Part shown: positions 44,501 through 48,273 of the stretch, piece after piece
Layout of the letters: every line of letters starts with the position of its first letter
How positions within the stretch are numbered: position 1 is the first letter of the stretch
Notes under the pieces: generated by a model
Told to the model about the DNA's origin: nothing
What the model saw: the letters and a program-made list of their open reading frames with translations, nothing else
Databases searched by the model: none
Translations under genes and position numbers: made by a program
Origin: SLDF01 sp964537925
GTDB taxonomy: Bacteria > Bacteroidota > Bacteroidia > Chitinophagales > Saprospiraceae
DNA: 64,000 nucleotides
Direction: 5' to 3'
Assembly (NCBI GenBank): GCA_964537925.1
Contig: CAZICV010000001.1
Location: 1,116,001-1,180,000, forward strand

Positions 44501-45677
44501 GTATCTCACCGCCGTTTTGTAAGAAAGTCTTCGCTACTACGTTACCGTCGATATTACCGGAGCTGTTTTTGATCACATCTGTATTCGGTGTGAAGAGCGC
44601 TCCTTTCATTGTGCCTCCGCCATTGAGCGTGAGCGTAGTCGTCTGGTTGAAGGTCCAGAGGATATATGCTCCCTCCTGGTCTCCGATTCCGGCCATGTTG
44701 AACACATTCCAGCTGAATGCACCAGGCGCGTCCACGTTGATCACGAGCGGAGAGCTCGCGGTAGGTTTGTTGTTAAACGTAAAATTCTGGATCTGGCTGA
44801 GCGCTGATCCGGAAATGTTGAGGACGTTGGTCTGGTTTGCCGCTATGTTGATCTTGACCGTCTGGGGAGGGTTGTTCTGGTTTGGCAGCGGGTTGTTGTT
44901 GCCGTCCCTCAGTATTACGTTGCTTTCGCAGGCAGCGATCCCGTTGGCGATCACGCCCAGATCGTAGAAAGCCGTGCCGAAGTCGAACAGGTTGGGGCGA
45001 CAGACTGTGTTCTGAGGCTGGCCTGTATTCACGTTGACTTTCGGGTTCGCGTCGAAGTTGCTCGGTGTGATACGGGTATTGCCCCCGTTGGGATATATGT
45101 TGGCGCCTGTGCAGTCGCCTATCTTGACATAGCTGTTGCCGTTGACCGTGATACCTGATCCCGATTGGAAGATCACGCGACCGTTGATGAGCAGGCCCGT
45201 CGGTTTTGCATCGCTTCCGTCGTAGAACCCACCTGCATTGTTGTTGGCTACCTGGTAGGAACTGGTGAGCTTCAGGTTACCGCCGATAGCTACGGGGCCG
45301 TCGCTTTCGTTGGTAGCGAGTGTTGCATCCCCCTGTACCAACACGAGGAATCCTCCGATGGAGGATACTGGATTGACCTGATCGCATTCATTGCTTTCGA
45401 GCCGTCCGGACGGAGCCGACACGGCAGAAGATTTGCCGCCTGCAATCTTTGCCGGTGCTTTTTTCCCGGCTATGGATTTGCCCGCCGGTTTTGTGCTGGC
45501 TGACGGCAGCGGTGCAGAAACTGTCTTGTGAGAGCGGTTCAATCCGGGGGTCTCCTTAACGGTCATGCTCAGGGACCGTGAGCCATTCTCCGTAACTGCC
45601 CAGGTATCCAAAGGCAAAGAGAGGGCCAGGAGGACTGGTAACACCAGCCCCCAAATTGTAGCTGCAACAGGTTTCAT
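23529..45677 (-). CDS. Giant T9SS-exported adhesin-like protein (7382 aa) with thioester-like domain and ~58 tandem 78-aa repeats
   Basis: A signal peptide opens the protein (MKPVAATIWGLVLPVLLALS). Residues ~100-400 resemble a choice-of-anchor A domain. A second beta-rich domain lies at ~486-696 and HYR-like domains at ~700-1265. Residues ~1265-1600 look like a thioester adhesin domain, with candidate bond residues Cys1353 (TFCFDYTL) and Gln1417 (RVIQLVVWKI). Residues 1772-6297 are about 58 units of 78 aa, each with four conserved cysteines and typical motifs TATDNCG and TFTATDACGNT. Longer HYR-type domains follow, then a SprB-like module at ~7200-7282 (GGTAPYRYIWRIEG) and a T9SS type A sorting domain (~7298-7382, LEQVFPNPTGGELYLDY). 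It is presumably a very long surface fibre or adhesin. The domain names are family-based; attachment and ligand are inference. Confidence 0.9.
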   Translation of the reverse strand: MKPVAATIWGLVLPVLLALSLPLDTWAVTENGSRSLSMTVKETPGLNRSHKTVSAPLPSASTKPAGKSIAGKKAPAKIAGGKSSAVSAPSGRLESNECDQVNPVSSIGGFLVLVQGDATLATNESDGPVAIGGNLKLTSSYQVANNNAGGFYDGSDAKPTGLLINGRVIFQSGSGITVNGNSYVKIGDCTGANIYPNGGNTRITPSNFDANPKVNVNTGQPQNTVCRPNLFDFGTAFYDLGVIANGIAACESNVILRDGNNNPLPNQNNPPQTVKINIAANQTNVLNISGSALSQIQNFTFNNKPTASSPLVINVDAPGAFSWNVFNMAGIGDQEGAYILWTFNQTTTLTLNGGGTMKGALFTPNTDVIKNSSGNIDGNVVAKTFLQNGGEIHHYPFAATISICDCEEGCETLVLNCPEDVTVACDGSIDPAATGTASGGPSIEYQDQAFLNGCGGSGYILRTWRAFNSCEEETTCIQTITVVDNQGPVFGGAEACWPQGLAFTRFNNSQDAENQFQSLLFSSEGRIGNNAVGGAYELDIHNVVPFNTLSTGEFVWPKGVDVPFSLEYNPNATGTNRFKFTITSGATQRILTIDPASFYNWPLDMDGILLSTRTAANTTVRLSNLTLDGQSLNGLFGHIMPGTEQLDNAVITGANLADGFVLTGNVKMDWTGAPPSGSNMNFNFKLGKLTCDPSTGCPQDLVVDCSDPNADMIIENWLNSVVVTDACGGDVTLTHNYAGYTGCEEIVVDFAAADACGNFSDCSATLTIVNESEPVIVVPAALGLACGDDNIQAQVAAWIAGASVSGSCGESTITISPAQHEILAQINHHRQYGSNCSLEIEVVFSVITSCGQTAQQTGYIVVSDENPPVINCPADLVLECGAANKDAMITAWLASASATDNCRTPQISNTYNPAAFNGACGATGTQTVTFTATDACGNQHACTATITIEDTTAPVFSATLQDQTLSCTEEIPAAETLTATDACGTATVEMNVQTIQGDCEASYTLVRTYTATDACGNTAVQVQNIYVGDHVAPQFAYVPSGYQAACGETLVFEMAEATDNCGEPTVTVTTDSIPGDCAGSYTFLRTFTATDACGNTATATQQIIVADNEAPEFTFVPGNTTISCEQSPSETTATATDNCGEVAITTNEQTIPGACDGSYTIIRTFVATDACGNTATAVQQIAVTDDVAPVWISDLPQDMTLTCEEAPLPEVLSAMDNCNVANVTLEEHEEEGACQYEYFLVRTWTAADGCGNQIQHTQRILIACGDKCDAYDKDDQKFIPPLEGGSRSSCGTSGSITVQSCAGGNMSVSRNLLQQDRYIILHGNCGISSSLLPGCFAYVNESCQVVDQEYTFCFDYTLSSGIGGSYNPGTVKFVPQMGIQGIPSLNPLKAARLSWVFDNLASYGLDMNNPSHRRVIQLVVWKITNPTNASVQGFNCNSSSLPNICSGGQNVSNWCAIYDAAVAAIPTAPVAPDLEMNPSNNSAFVNQSIQITLQSTENQLTLSISDGSGMPVLCNGSQGQGHVLVDNGNGTGTLTLSGSGLRTVYLCFTRATTASFNFTAQATAVVSDGSGFTIYMPQAPHTGAVQPFFSPGNSILNPHATVSLQFRGQITINCPQDLNIECNSNNQTQINSWLNTVTAQADCGIASLTNNFNPNNFVPGTCPIVSTQVVTFTVTDNCGQTRTCQATIKISDTQKPTWTSTLPSDVTVECDAIPAPATLTATDNCGNPAIQYNQVRVDGTCANKYTLKRTWTVTDACGNSRSHLQVITVKDHTAPVFTQVPANYTAQCSDNLVFGSATATDNCSTPVITERRDTIAGSCANNYVIKRTFTATDVCGNTKTAIQQITVTDTQIPTFTHVPADYTIECHETPVYANATATDNCGVPVVTEVRDTIAGSCANSYVIKRTFKATDACGNTKTAIQRITVKDETRPVFTYVPAGYTATCNGAPVFESATATDNCGTPAVTERRDTIPGVCAGNFTIVRTFTATDACGNSKTAQQTIQVGDDQAPVFTHVPADYTIECHETPVYANATATDNCGVPVVTEVRDTIAGSCANNYVIKRTFTATDACGNTKTAIQKITVKDETKPTFTHVPADYTIQCHEAPVYANATATDNCGGVPVITERRDTIAGSCANNYVIKRTFTATDACGNTKTAVQSITVKDETRPTFTHVPADYTIECHETPVYANATATDNCGGVPVITERRDTITGSCVNNYVIKRTFTATDACGNTKTAVQSITVKDETRPTFAHVPADYTIECHETPVYANATATDNCSVPVVTEVRDTIAGSCANNYVIKRTFTATDACGNTKTAIQKITVKDETKPTFTHVPASYTTTCNGSPVFESATATDNCGVPAVTEVRDTIPGVCAGNFTIVRTFTATDACGNTKTAQQTIQVGDDEAPVFTHVPGDYTIECHETPVYANATATDNCSVPVVTEVRDTIAGSCANNYVIKRTFTATDACGNTKTAIQKITVKDETRPTFTHVPADYTIECHKTPTYATATATDNCGVPVVTEVRDTIAGSCANNYVIKRTFTATDACGNKKTAVQSITVTDTQIPTFTHVPGDYTIECHETPVYANATATDNCGVPVVTEVRDTIAGSCANSYVIKRTFTATDACGNTKTAIQKITVKDETRPSFTHVPGDYTIECHETPVYANATATDNCGVPVVTEVRDTIAGSCANSYVIKRTFTATDACGNTKTAIQKITVKDNTKPVFTHVPADYTLECHKTPTYAAATATDNCSVPVVTEVRDTIAGSCANSYVIKRTFTATDTCGNTSTAQQTIQVGDDKAPTFTHVPADYTIECHETPVYANATATDNCGVPVVTEVRDTIAGSCANSYVIKRTFTATDACGNTKTAIQKITVKDDTRPSFTHVPGDYTIECHETPVYANATATDNCGVPVVTEVRDTIAGSCANSYVIKRTFTATDACGNTKTAIQKITVKDETRPSFTYIPADYTIECHKTPTYATATATDNCGVPVVTEVRDTIAGSCANSYVIKRTFTATDACGNTKTAIQQITVKDETKPSFTHVPADYTIECHETPVYANATATDNCGVPVVTEVRDTIAGSCANSYVIKRTFTATDACGNTKTATQKITVKDETKPVFTHVPADYVVACNDQPVYAPATATDNCGIPTVTERRDTIPGICPANFTIIRTFTATDVCGNMKTAQQTIQVGDDQAPVFTHVPADYTLECHETPVYADATATDNCGVPVVTEVRDTIAGHCANSYVIKRTFTATDACGNTKTAIQKITVKDRTAPVFTHIPANYTAECDDQLVFGSATATDNCSTPVVSESRDTTAGHCVNSYVITRTFTATDACGNTKTATQVITVVDTTAPVFTYVQMDKTVSCEEEVICEAAIAVDNCGQAFIETVTDTVPGHCANSYRIVRTFTATDLCGNSATAQHIITVIDTTAPVFTHIPANYTAECDDQLVFGSATATDNCSIPVVSEVRDTTAGHCVNSYVITRTFTATDACGNTKTATQVITVVDTTAPAFTVVPANYTAYCTDQLFFGAAQATDNCGVPVVSESRDTTTGHCAGNFVITRTFTATDACGNSATAVQVITVIDTVAPAFTYVPANYTAECDDELAFDMATAADQCSGATVSEVRDTTAGHCADSYVITRTFTAVDGCGNSATAQQVITVVDTTAPVFTHVPANYTAECDDQLVFGSATATDNCSTPVVSEVRDTTAGHCADSYVITRTFTAVDICGNAKTGVQVITVVDTTAPVFTHVPANYIAECDDQLVFGSATATDNCSTPAVSESRDTIVGHCPNSYVIVRTFTATDACGNTNTASQLITVVDSTAPVFTYVQMDKTVSCEEEVICEAAIAVDNCGQAFIVTVTDTVPGHCANSYRIVRTFTATDLCGNSSTAQHIVTVVDTTAPALLNLVQDLTVSCEEIVPAFTPLFADNCDGALVYTTAADTSSLDCGFAIVRSVTATDVCGNATTATQHVTVVDTTAPVFTHIPANYTAECDDELVYENPSAADNCTVANMSETRDTTAGSCAYNYVITRTFTAVDSCGNARTAQQVITVRDSEGPVFTYVPEDYTLSCEQPIFCAEVEVEDNCGEVDLQDIRYTLPGDCPNSYTYVRLLIATDECGNVTDSMQVITIVDTTAPVFTYIPASYTVDCDDQLVFEAPAAKDNCGTAVLSEVRDTTAGHCVNSYVITRTFTAVDQCGNARTAQQVITVSDQTAPVFTHVPASYTAECDDRLVFGSATATDNCSTPVVSEVRDTTAGHCVNSYVITRTFTAVDACGNTKTATQVITVVDTTAPVFTYVQMDKTVSCEEEVICEAAIAVDNCGQAFIVTVTDTVPGHCANSYRIVRTFTATDLCGNSATAQHIVTVIDTTAPAFTVVPANYTAYCTDQLFFGAAQAVDNCGVPVVSESRDTTTGHCAGNYMITRTFTATDACGNTNTAVQVITVVDTVAPMFTHLPANYTAECDEELVFDMAAAADQCSGATVTEMRDTTDGSCAYNYVITRTFTAVDGCGNARTAQQVITVRDSEGPVFTYVPEDYTLSCEQPIFCAEVEVEDNCGEVDLQDIRYTLPGDCPNSYTYVRLLIATDECGNVTDSMQVITIVDTTAPVFTYIPASYTVDCDDQLVFEAPAAKDNCGTAVLSEVRDTTAGHCVNSYVITRTFTAVDQCGNARTAQQVITVSDQTAPVFTHVPASYTAECDDRLVFGSATATDNCSTPVVSEVRDTTAGHCVNSYVITRTFTAVDACGNMKTATQVITVVDTTAPVFTYVQMDKTVSCEEEVICEAAIAIDNCGQAFIETVTDTVPGHCANSYRIVRTFTATDLCGNSATAQHIITVIDTTAPVFTHIPANYTAECDDQLVFGSATATDNCSIPVVSEVRDTTAGHCVNSYVITRTFTATDACGNTKTATQVITVVDTTAPAFTVVPANYTAYCTDQLFFGAAQATDNCGIPVVSESRDTATGHCAGNFVITRTFTATDACGNSATAVQVITVIDTVAPAFTYVPANYTAECDDELTLDMATAADQCSGAAVSEVRDTTAGHCADSYVITRTFTAVDGCGNSATAVQVITVVDTTAPVFTHVPANYIAECDDQLFFGSATAADNCSTPVVSESRDTIVGHCPNSYVVVRTFTATDACGNTKTASQVITVVDTTAPVFTYVQMDKTVSCEEEVICEAAIAIDNCGQAFIETVTDTVPGHCANSYRIVRTFTATDLCGNSSTAQHIITVIDTTAPVFTHIPANYTAECDDQLVFGSATATDNCSIPVVSEVRDTTAGHCVNSYVITRTFTATDACGNTKTATQVITVVDTTAPAFTVVPANYTAYCTDQLFFGAAQATDNCGVPVVSESRDTTIGHCAGNFVITRTFTATDVCGNSATAVQVITVIDTVAPAFTYVPANYTAECDDELAFDMATAADQCSGATVSEVRDTTAGHCADSYVITRTFTAVDGCGNSATAQQVITVVDTTAPVFTHVPANYTAECDDELAFGSATATDNCSTPVVSEVRDTTAGHCVNSYVITRTFTAVDACGNTKTATQVITVVDTTAPVFTYVQMDKTVSCEEEVICEAAIAIDNCGQAFIETVTDTVPGHCANSYRIVRTFTATDLCGNSATAQHIITVIDTTAPVFTHIPANYTAECDDQLVFGSATATDNCSIPVVSEVRDTTAGHCVNSYVITRTFTATDACGNTKTATQVITVVDTTAPAFTVVPANYTAYCTDQLFFGAAQAIDNCDVPVVSESRDTTTGHCAGNYVITRTFTATDACGNSATAVQVITVIDTVAPVFTYVPANYTAECDGELVFDIATATDQCSGATVSEVRDTTEGHCANSYVITRTFTAVDGCGNTATATQVITISDETAPVFAFVPADYTLTCEEPIFCADVEVYDNCGEVDLQDIRYTLPGDCPNSYTYVRLLIATDECGNATDTMQVITVIDTTAPAFAFVPADYSASCSDELDLRMAAATDNCGTATVTELRDTIAGTCAGSYTITRTFTATDLCGNTATAQQTITVTDETAPVFSAVPADYTVACNEEPVYETATATDNCSQATISEVRDTVEGTCAGSYVITRTFTAVDACGNTATAVQVITVSDEVAPEFTFVPADYAAACDDELVYDDATATDLCGTVTVTTEQDTTAGACAGSYVITRTFTATDACGNTATAQQTITVSDETAPVFTVVPADYAADCTDQLFFGAAQAIDNCGSATVSEVRDTVGSGSCAGSYVITRTFTAVDACGNTTTAVQVITVTDESAPVFTSVPADMTVICDSEVPATQAEATDACGTVTVVSGDVLTPGSCAGSYVITRTFTATDDCGNTATAVQVITVTDGIAPSLTNCSPLDETIECQGPEGNRQAYIEWHNNNLALLQACAEDNCGSVTITSDFDPNVTFDCNGVIEVNYFISDDCGNTSTFTATFAVQDKLPPVIELLEGIVDGRIFNNTVVVQCNAADEEWNLPNLTEHSVWVRDNCSDNISVEMTKTASGSGNCAADGFFYRITYTWTANDQCGNISSRQLTVEVVDTVAPVLVNVPADLTIECANAPAEPLLSGCEGDDCCEDAVLVTDECECAAIDFEEQILGNPCDATYYVLRTWTATDNCGNQSFETQVITIINDTKITTSFVNDRLQGLENGEELVINCDNGVYEEPTWVYLLGQSDIVVNDYCRFGGELEYRFDNFLMDVSSNCKADGFKERRMLVWSVQDQCGNYDQKYIYLMFKDTVGPEIFGLDLACEEAFSEVDVFDYCTDNVSITFYDAQTPSLCNDQLNDVIRIWEATDECGNKSYFEQRILNELLSAEPFAVVNNQLVVEYSNAGGGQIQVGCVPDSVGTISGFSSGDVSFVDYCDQPLQTFIEEEVVATGSCEEDGFYQRLAVRWYAVDACGRRNEYQLLVDMIDSVAPEFSNVPQELFVECGDAVPAPLAIDACNELAVQILSEEKVWEGDCANEYDIERMLYAEDACGNGVSLKQIVHYIRTQGPEISGVTEQTCDPTMPVVKAISACTGQEFPVSVTERVVPNTCGKGDVVIRTFTAIDDCGNMTQKVQRIYRGDNEAPVLTWKHRKYPNVINGDVLTINCSDIADLDRAFEYGFRESDVVPANECTYDVVMKAEAVPNSSCLSTGYFSQMDYSWVVTDACGNSSRFAIRVNYVDDLAPVFVSAPADMTVYCDRAPVAETVIVDDNCGTVVDIRFQEEQLESPRPGVTKLRRSWTATDECGNASVHTQLVTVDMKYDFACTFDPFTIPGCDTRNNRIGVDVRGGTAPYRYIWRIEGADCLVESGQGTNRIQYKIGFSNVRIFVTVIDANGCVTDCEIEFACDPLAGVDPGEGSGSREGFIFGLEQVFPNPTGGELYLDYHANRSQMGTIRYLDALGREVRRESVSLKEGKHTILQNVSRFESGVYQVEIISGEQVASQRFLRY
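23532..23785 (-). other. T9SS type A sorting domain of the 7382-aa protein
   Basis: This encodes LEQVFPNPTGGELYLDYHAN through ESGVYQVEIISGEQVASQRF, a standard type A C-terminal secretion and surface-attachment signal. Confidence 0.88.
26787..40364 (-). repeat. Tandem array of ~58 units of 234 bp (78 aa), with 1170- and 1404-bp higher-order repeats
   Basis: 13,578 bp correspond to 58 units of 234 bp with very small length changes. Between about 36.0 and 40.3 kb the units are close variants of one type. Between about 27.9 and 35.9 kb several diverged unit types are arranged in blocks. Starts at 28602, 29772 and 30942 are spaced exactly 1170 bp (5 units) and recur near 35151. The segment at 31681-32211 reappears at 33085, an offset of 1404 bp (6 units). 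Several blocks look identical for more than 500 bp. Confidence 0.92.
41369..41640 (-). other. Probable Cys-Gln thioester domain within the 7382-aa protein
   Basis: The core includes Cys1353 (codon 41619-41621, in TFCFDYTLSSG) and Gln1417 (codon 41427-41429, in RVIQLVVWKITNP). In thioester domains a Cys near the start and a Gln followed by a hydrophobic-Trp pair (QxAIW-like) form an internal thioester that bonds covalently to host or surface amines. The residues fit that pattern; bond formation is inference. Confidence 0.5.
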
Positions 45678-45947
45678 AAGTTAATCTTTAGTTGGCGGGA
45701 ATCAGGTTGTATGTTTTCTGGTCAAATACTTTCTTGTTCTTTTGCCACCAGGGCTGGCTCCTTGTGCTCCGCGATTGTGAAGAAGGAGTTTCACGCTAAA
45801 AAGCAGACCGAAAATACCCCTGTCCGCTACCTCGCGCGGGGAGCTTTGAGTGAACCGGACGTTTTTTTTATTGAAGCAAAGAGATTGAGAGGGGAGACAA
45901 CATGCCTTTCACGCGGGATTTTTCACCCGGTTTAATCAACTGAATAT

Positions 45948-45955
45948 CAAAAATA
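45948..45955 (-). promoter_or_regulatory. Bacteroidota -7 box for the 7382-aa giant gene
   Basis: The minus strand reads TATTTTTG, matching TAnnTTTG, in an AT-rich stretch. No clear -33 TTTG is present. The implied leader is about 265 nt. Confidence 0.4.
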
Positions 45956-46065
45956 TATATTTCTTTTTTCTATGTTTTGAGTATGAGCCGCTACATCTGT
46001 TGCCCCGGAGCAGGCAGTTGATAGCAAGGTTATCCCTTGCTCCCGGCAGGTCCGAACAACATGAA

Positions 46066-46098
46066 AAAAGCCCCTGACCTGTACCGGTAGGGGCTTTT
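46066..46098. terminator. Bidirectional intrinsic terminator after the amidotransferase gene
   Basis: AAAAGCCCCT (46066-46075) pairs with AGGGGCTTTT (46089-46098) around a 13-nt loop, giving T-runs on both strands. It lies 27 bp beyond the minus-strand stop at 46125. Confidence 0.85.
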
Positions 46099-46124
46099 AT
46101 TTCGTGTGGCGGGAGCAAGTATGA

Positions 46125-46952
46125 TCAGCACACTCCCGAGCTGTGCAGCTGCATTGCCTGGTCCAGGAATCCGGGCAGGATCGTACTTTGCGTCAGCTGT
46201 ATCTTGTCAGGATCCCCGAGATACTCGATCATGGAATGGTACTTCTCCAGGCCGTGATTTTCTACGACAGTCTCTCTTTTCTCTTCGGTGAGCAGGTACG
46301 TCGTCATACCTGAAGAGTCTGCTTCAGGATGAAACTGGGTGCCGAAAAACTCCGGTGAAAAGCGCATCGCCATGATACACCTTTCGAGCGGGATATGCGG
46401 TCGGATCTTTTCCAGCGCGAGTATCTGCGCGCCCATCGTTTCCAGGCGCTGCATATCCGGCTGTATCACCTGCCAGTCCCGTGAATCGACTACATAAAAC
46501 GGATCGCTCAGACCGGAAAACAAAGCTTCCTCCATGCCAGCCAGCGTCTTGTGTACAGGCAGTACACCGAAAGAAGTGGACCTCCTGGGCACCACCTCGC
46601 CGAGCTTCCAGTGCCGGCAGATCATCTGGAACGAATGACAGATAAAAAAGACATATTTCTTGTCTTCGTGGTCTGCCTGGTTGTGTGCGTAAAGCCTGTC
46701 TACAAGACCGAAGAACCTCTCCTCCCAGAGCGAGCCTTCACTGTCCACCGGGCTGCCGGGTCCCCCGGTACATATATATACTGTATAGTCCAGTCCCGGC
46801 ACTTCCGCTTTACCGCGTACATCGTAGGTATCTACCTGCAGGATATAGTCCCCGCTCTGCTCATAACCGCCCAATATCTCGCGTATACAGCGCATACCCT
46901 GATTGGCGGCGCCTTCATACATATCCAATATGGCTACTTTCACTGATCTCAT
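46125..46952 (-). CDS. Class I glutamine amidotransferase (GMP-synthase-like)
   Basis: The 275-residue product begins MRSVKVAILDMYEGAANQGM; a longer frame upstream adds residues that do not fit. The class I amidotransferase nucleophile lies in FFICHSFQMICRHW (Cys in CHSFQ, a variant of the usual CxGxQ), and the His-Glu pair is in GTQFHPEADS. Such domains release ammonia from glutamine and pass it to a partner ligase, or act as gamma-glutamyl hydrolases. The gene is 85 bp downstream of an ATP-grasp ligase on the same strand and shares its terminator. Amidotransferase/ATP-grasp pairs in bacteria have been described as probable amide- or peptide-bond-forming systems with unknown products. The substrate is not deducible here. 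Confidence 0.85.
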   Translation of the reverse strand: MRSVKVAILDMYEGAANQGMRCIREILGGYEQSGDYILQVDTYDVRGKAEVPGLDYTVYICTGGPGSPVDSEGSLWEERFFGLVDRLYAHNQADHEDKKYVFFICHSFQMICRHWKLGEVVPRRSTSFGVLPVHKTLAGMEEALFSGLSDPFYVVDSRDWQVIQPDMQRLETMGAQILALEKIRPHIPLERCIMAMRFSPEFFGTQFHPEADSSGMTTYLLTEEKRETVVENHGLEKYHSMIEYLGDPDKIQLTQSTILPGFLDQAMQLHSSGVC

Positions 46953-47037
46953 ACAGGTGATATTCAATGACCCGGCATACCCGCACATGGCGGCACAGGA
47001 TCCCCGCCGCCACAAGGCCGGACGCCGGCTTTACAAA

Positions 47038-48132
47038 TTACGCTTTCCTGGTTGTCTTCCTGGCCGGTGCCTTGGTTTTAGTGGCAGCCGGTGTTTCCGC
47101 TTTCTCTGCTGCGGGTGCAGCGGCTGTTTTGGGGGCCGGCTTGGGCCGTGTCACAGTAGCCTTGGCTGCTGGTATTTCTTCGGCCAGTGGCTGACGGAGG
47201 ACTGATCTGCGCAGGTATTCTCCCCAGGTCAGGTTGTCCTGGCCATCCTTATGAGCCTGTGCACGCTCTATGGCATAGCTGGCAGCCGTCTCTACTACCC
47301 ATTCGAAGTTTTCTTCACCGACTGAGCTGGCTTCGGCGTCCGGCGCAGGATTACAGAAGTCTATAGCATAAGGTATACCATCCCTTACAGCCAGTTCTAC
47401 CGTATTGAAGTCATACCCCAGGTAGCTGTTGAGGCGGAGCACATACTCCTCCATCTGTGCCAGCAACTCCGGCGATGGGCTGAAATCAGCTACATAGCGC
47501 AGGTGATGCGGGTTGCGGGGCTCGTATGGCATGATGCGTACATGCTTGCCGCCGATGCAGTAGCAACGGTAATATTGTTCGAAGATGATCTCCTCCTGGA
47601 GCATCATGACCAGCTGGCCGGTTTCGCGGTGCTTGGCAAAAAAGTCCTCTGCATTGTGCACTTTATATACACTCTTCCAACCTCCACCGGCGAATGGCTT
47701 CATATAAGCAGGGAAACCGATATAGTTGAAGATTGACTCCCAGTCAAAAGGAAAACTGAGGTTGCGGAAGGATTTCTCCGTAGTATCGTCCGGCCTCTTG
47801 TGAGAAGGCAGAAGTACCGTATTGGGTACAGGCACGCCGATATGGACAGCCAGCGCATTGTTGAAAAACTTCTCGTCGGCGCTCCACCAGAATGGGTTGT
47901 TGATGACGGCCGTACCGCCTATAGCCGCATTCTTGAGCATCCCCCTGTAGAAGGGCACGTCCTGTGAGATGCGGTCTATGATCACGGCATAGTCACCGGC
48001 CTTCCCCTGCACTACTTTATCTATCTGCACGGGTTCGGCTACGATACCCTTGACCTTTTTGCTGTTGATACGCTCTACGATCGCCTTGGGAAAGGTCTCC
48101 TCCATCCCGAATAAGATACCGATTTTTTTCAT
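47038..48132 (-). CDS. ATP-grasp ligase with a basic Ala/Lys/Pro-rich tail
   Basis: The 364-residue product starts MKKIGILFGMEETFPKAI. The ATP-grasp core includes an ATP-binding lysine and glycine loop (YMKPFAGGGWKSVYKV), a central MMLQEEIIFEQYYRCYCIGG strand and the metal-binding AIDFCNPAPDAE segment. The last ~45 residues are low-complexity and strongly basic (from about PAAKATVTRPKPAP to APARKTTRKA), like a histone H1 tail. The enzyme should join a carboxylate to an amine using ATP. The downstream amidotransferase suggests an ammonia supply or a matching hydrolase. A TATCTTTG promoter box lies at 48178-48185. An upstream start adding 16 residues is less likely. Confidence 0.85.
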   Translation of the reverse strand: MKKIGILFGMEETFPKAIVERINSKKVKGIVAEPVQIDKVVQGKAGDYAVIIDRISQDVPFYRGMLKNAAIGGTAVINNPFWWSADEKFFNNALAVHIGVPVPNTVLLPSHKRPDDTTEKSFRNLSFPFDWESIFNYIGFPAYMKPFAGGGWKSVYKVHNAEDFFAKHRETGQLVMMLQEEIIFEQYYRCYCIGGKHVRIMPYEPRNPHHLRYVADFSPSPELLAQMEEYVLRLNSYLGYDFNTVELAVRDGIPYAIDFCNPAPDAEASSVGEENFEWVVETAASYAIERAQAHKDGQDNLTWGEYLRRSVLRQPLAEEIPAAKATVTRPKPAPKTAAAPAAEKAETPAATKTKAPARKTTRKA

Positions 48133-48177
48133 GTTGTTTTGGTTTTTGACGCCTGCTTTTCTTTGCACAATCGCGGA

Positions 48178-48185
48178 CAAAGATA
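48178..48185 (-). promoter_or_regulatory. Bacteroidota -7 box for the ATP-grasp/amidotransferase operon
   Basis: The minus strand reads TATCTTTG, a TAnnTTTG match about 46 bp upstream of the ATP-grasp ATG. Confidence 0.5.
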
Positions 48186-48273
48186 CGCTTTACTCTATAT
48201 TAAGCACTTATCTGTCAGGAGGTTTTGGGACAGCGCCGGACTGTTCCGGCACCTATATCCCTTCATATGCGGA

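Larger units (their letters stand above)
45678..46124 (-). other. 447-bp intergenic region: leader of the 7382-aa gene and a terminator
   Basis: It holds a -7-like box (45948-45955) about 270 bp before the giant-gene ATG and the terminator of the amidotransferase gene (46066-46098). A 74-codon plus-strand frame at 45711-45935 shows no family signature and I do not call it. Nothing else is recognisable. Confidence 0.6.

Noticed and set aside
45711..45935. 74-codon plus-strand frame upstream of the 7382-aa gene
   Set aside because: No family signature, and it lies in the likely leader of the giant gene. Not supported as a gene.
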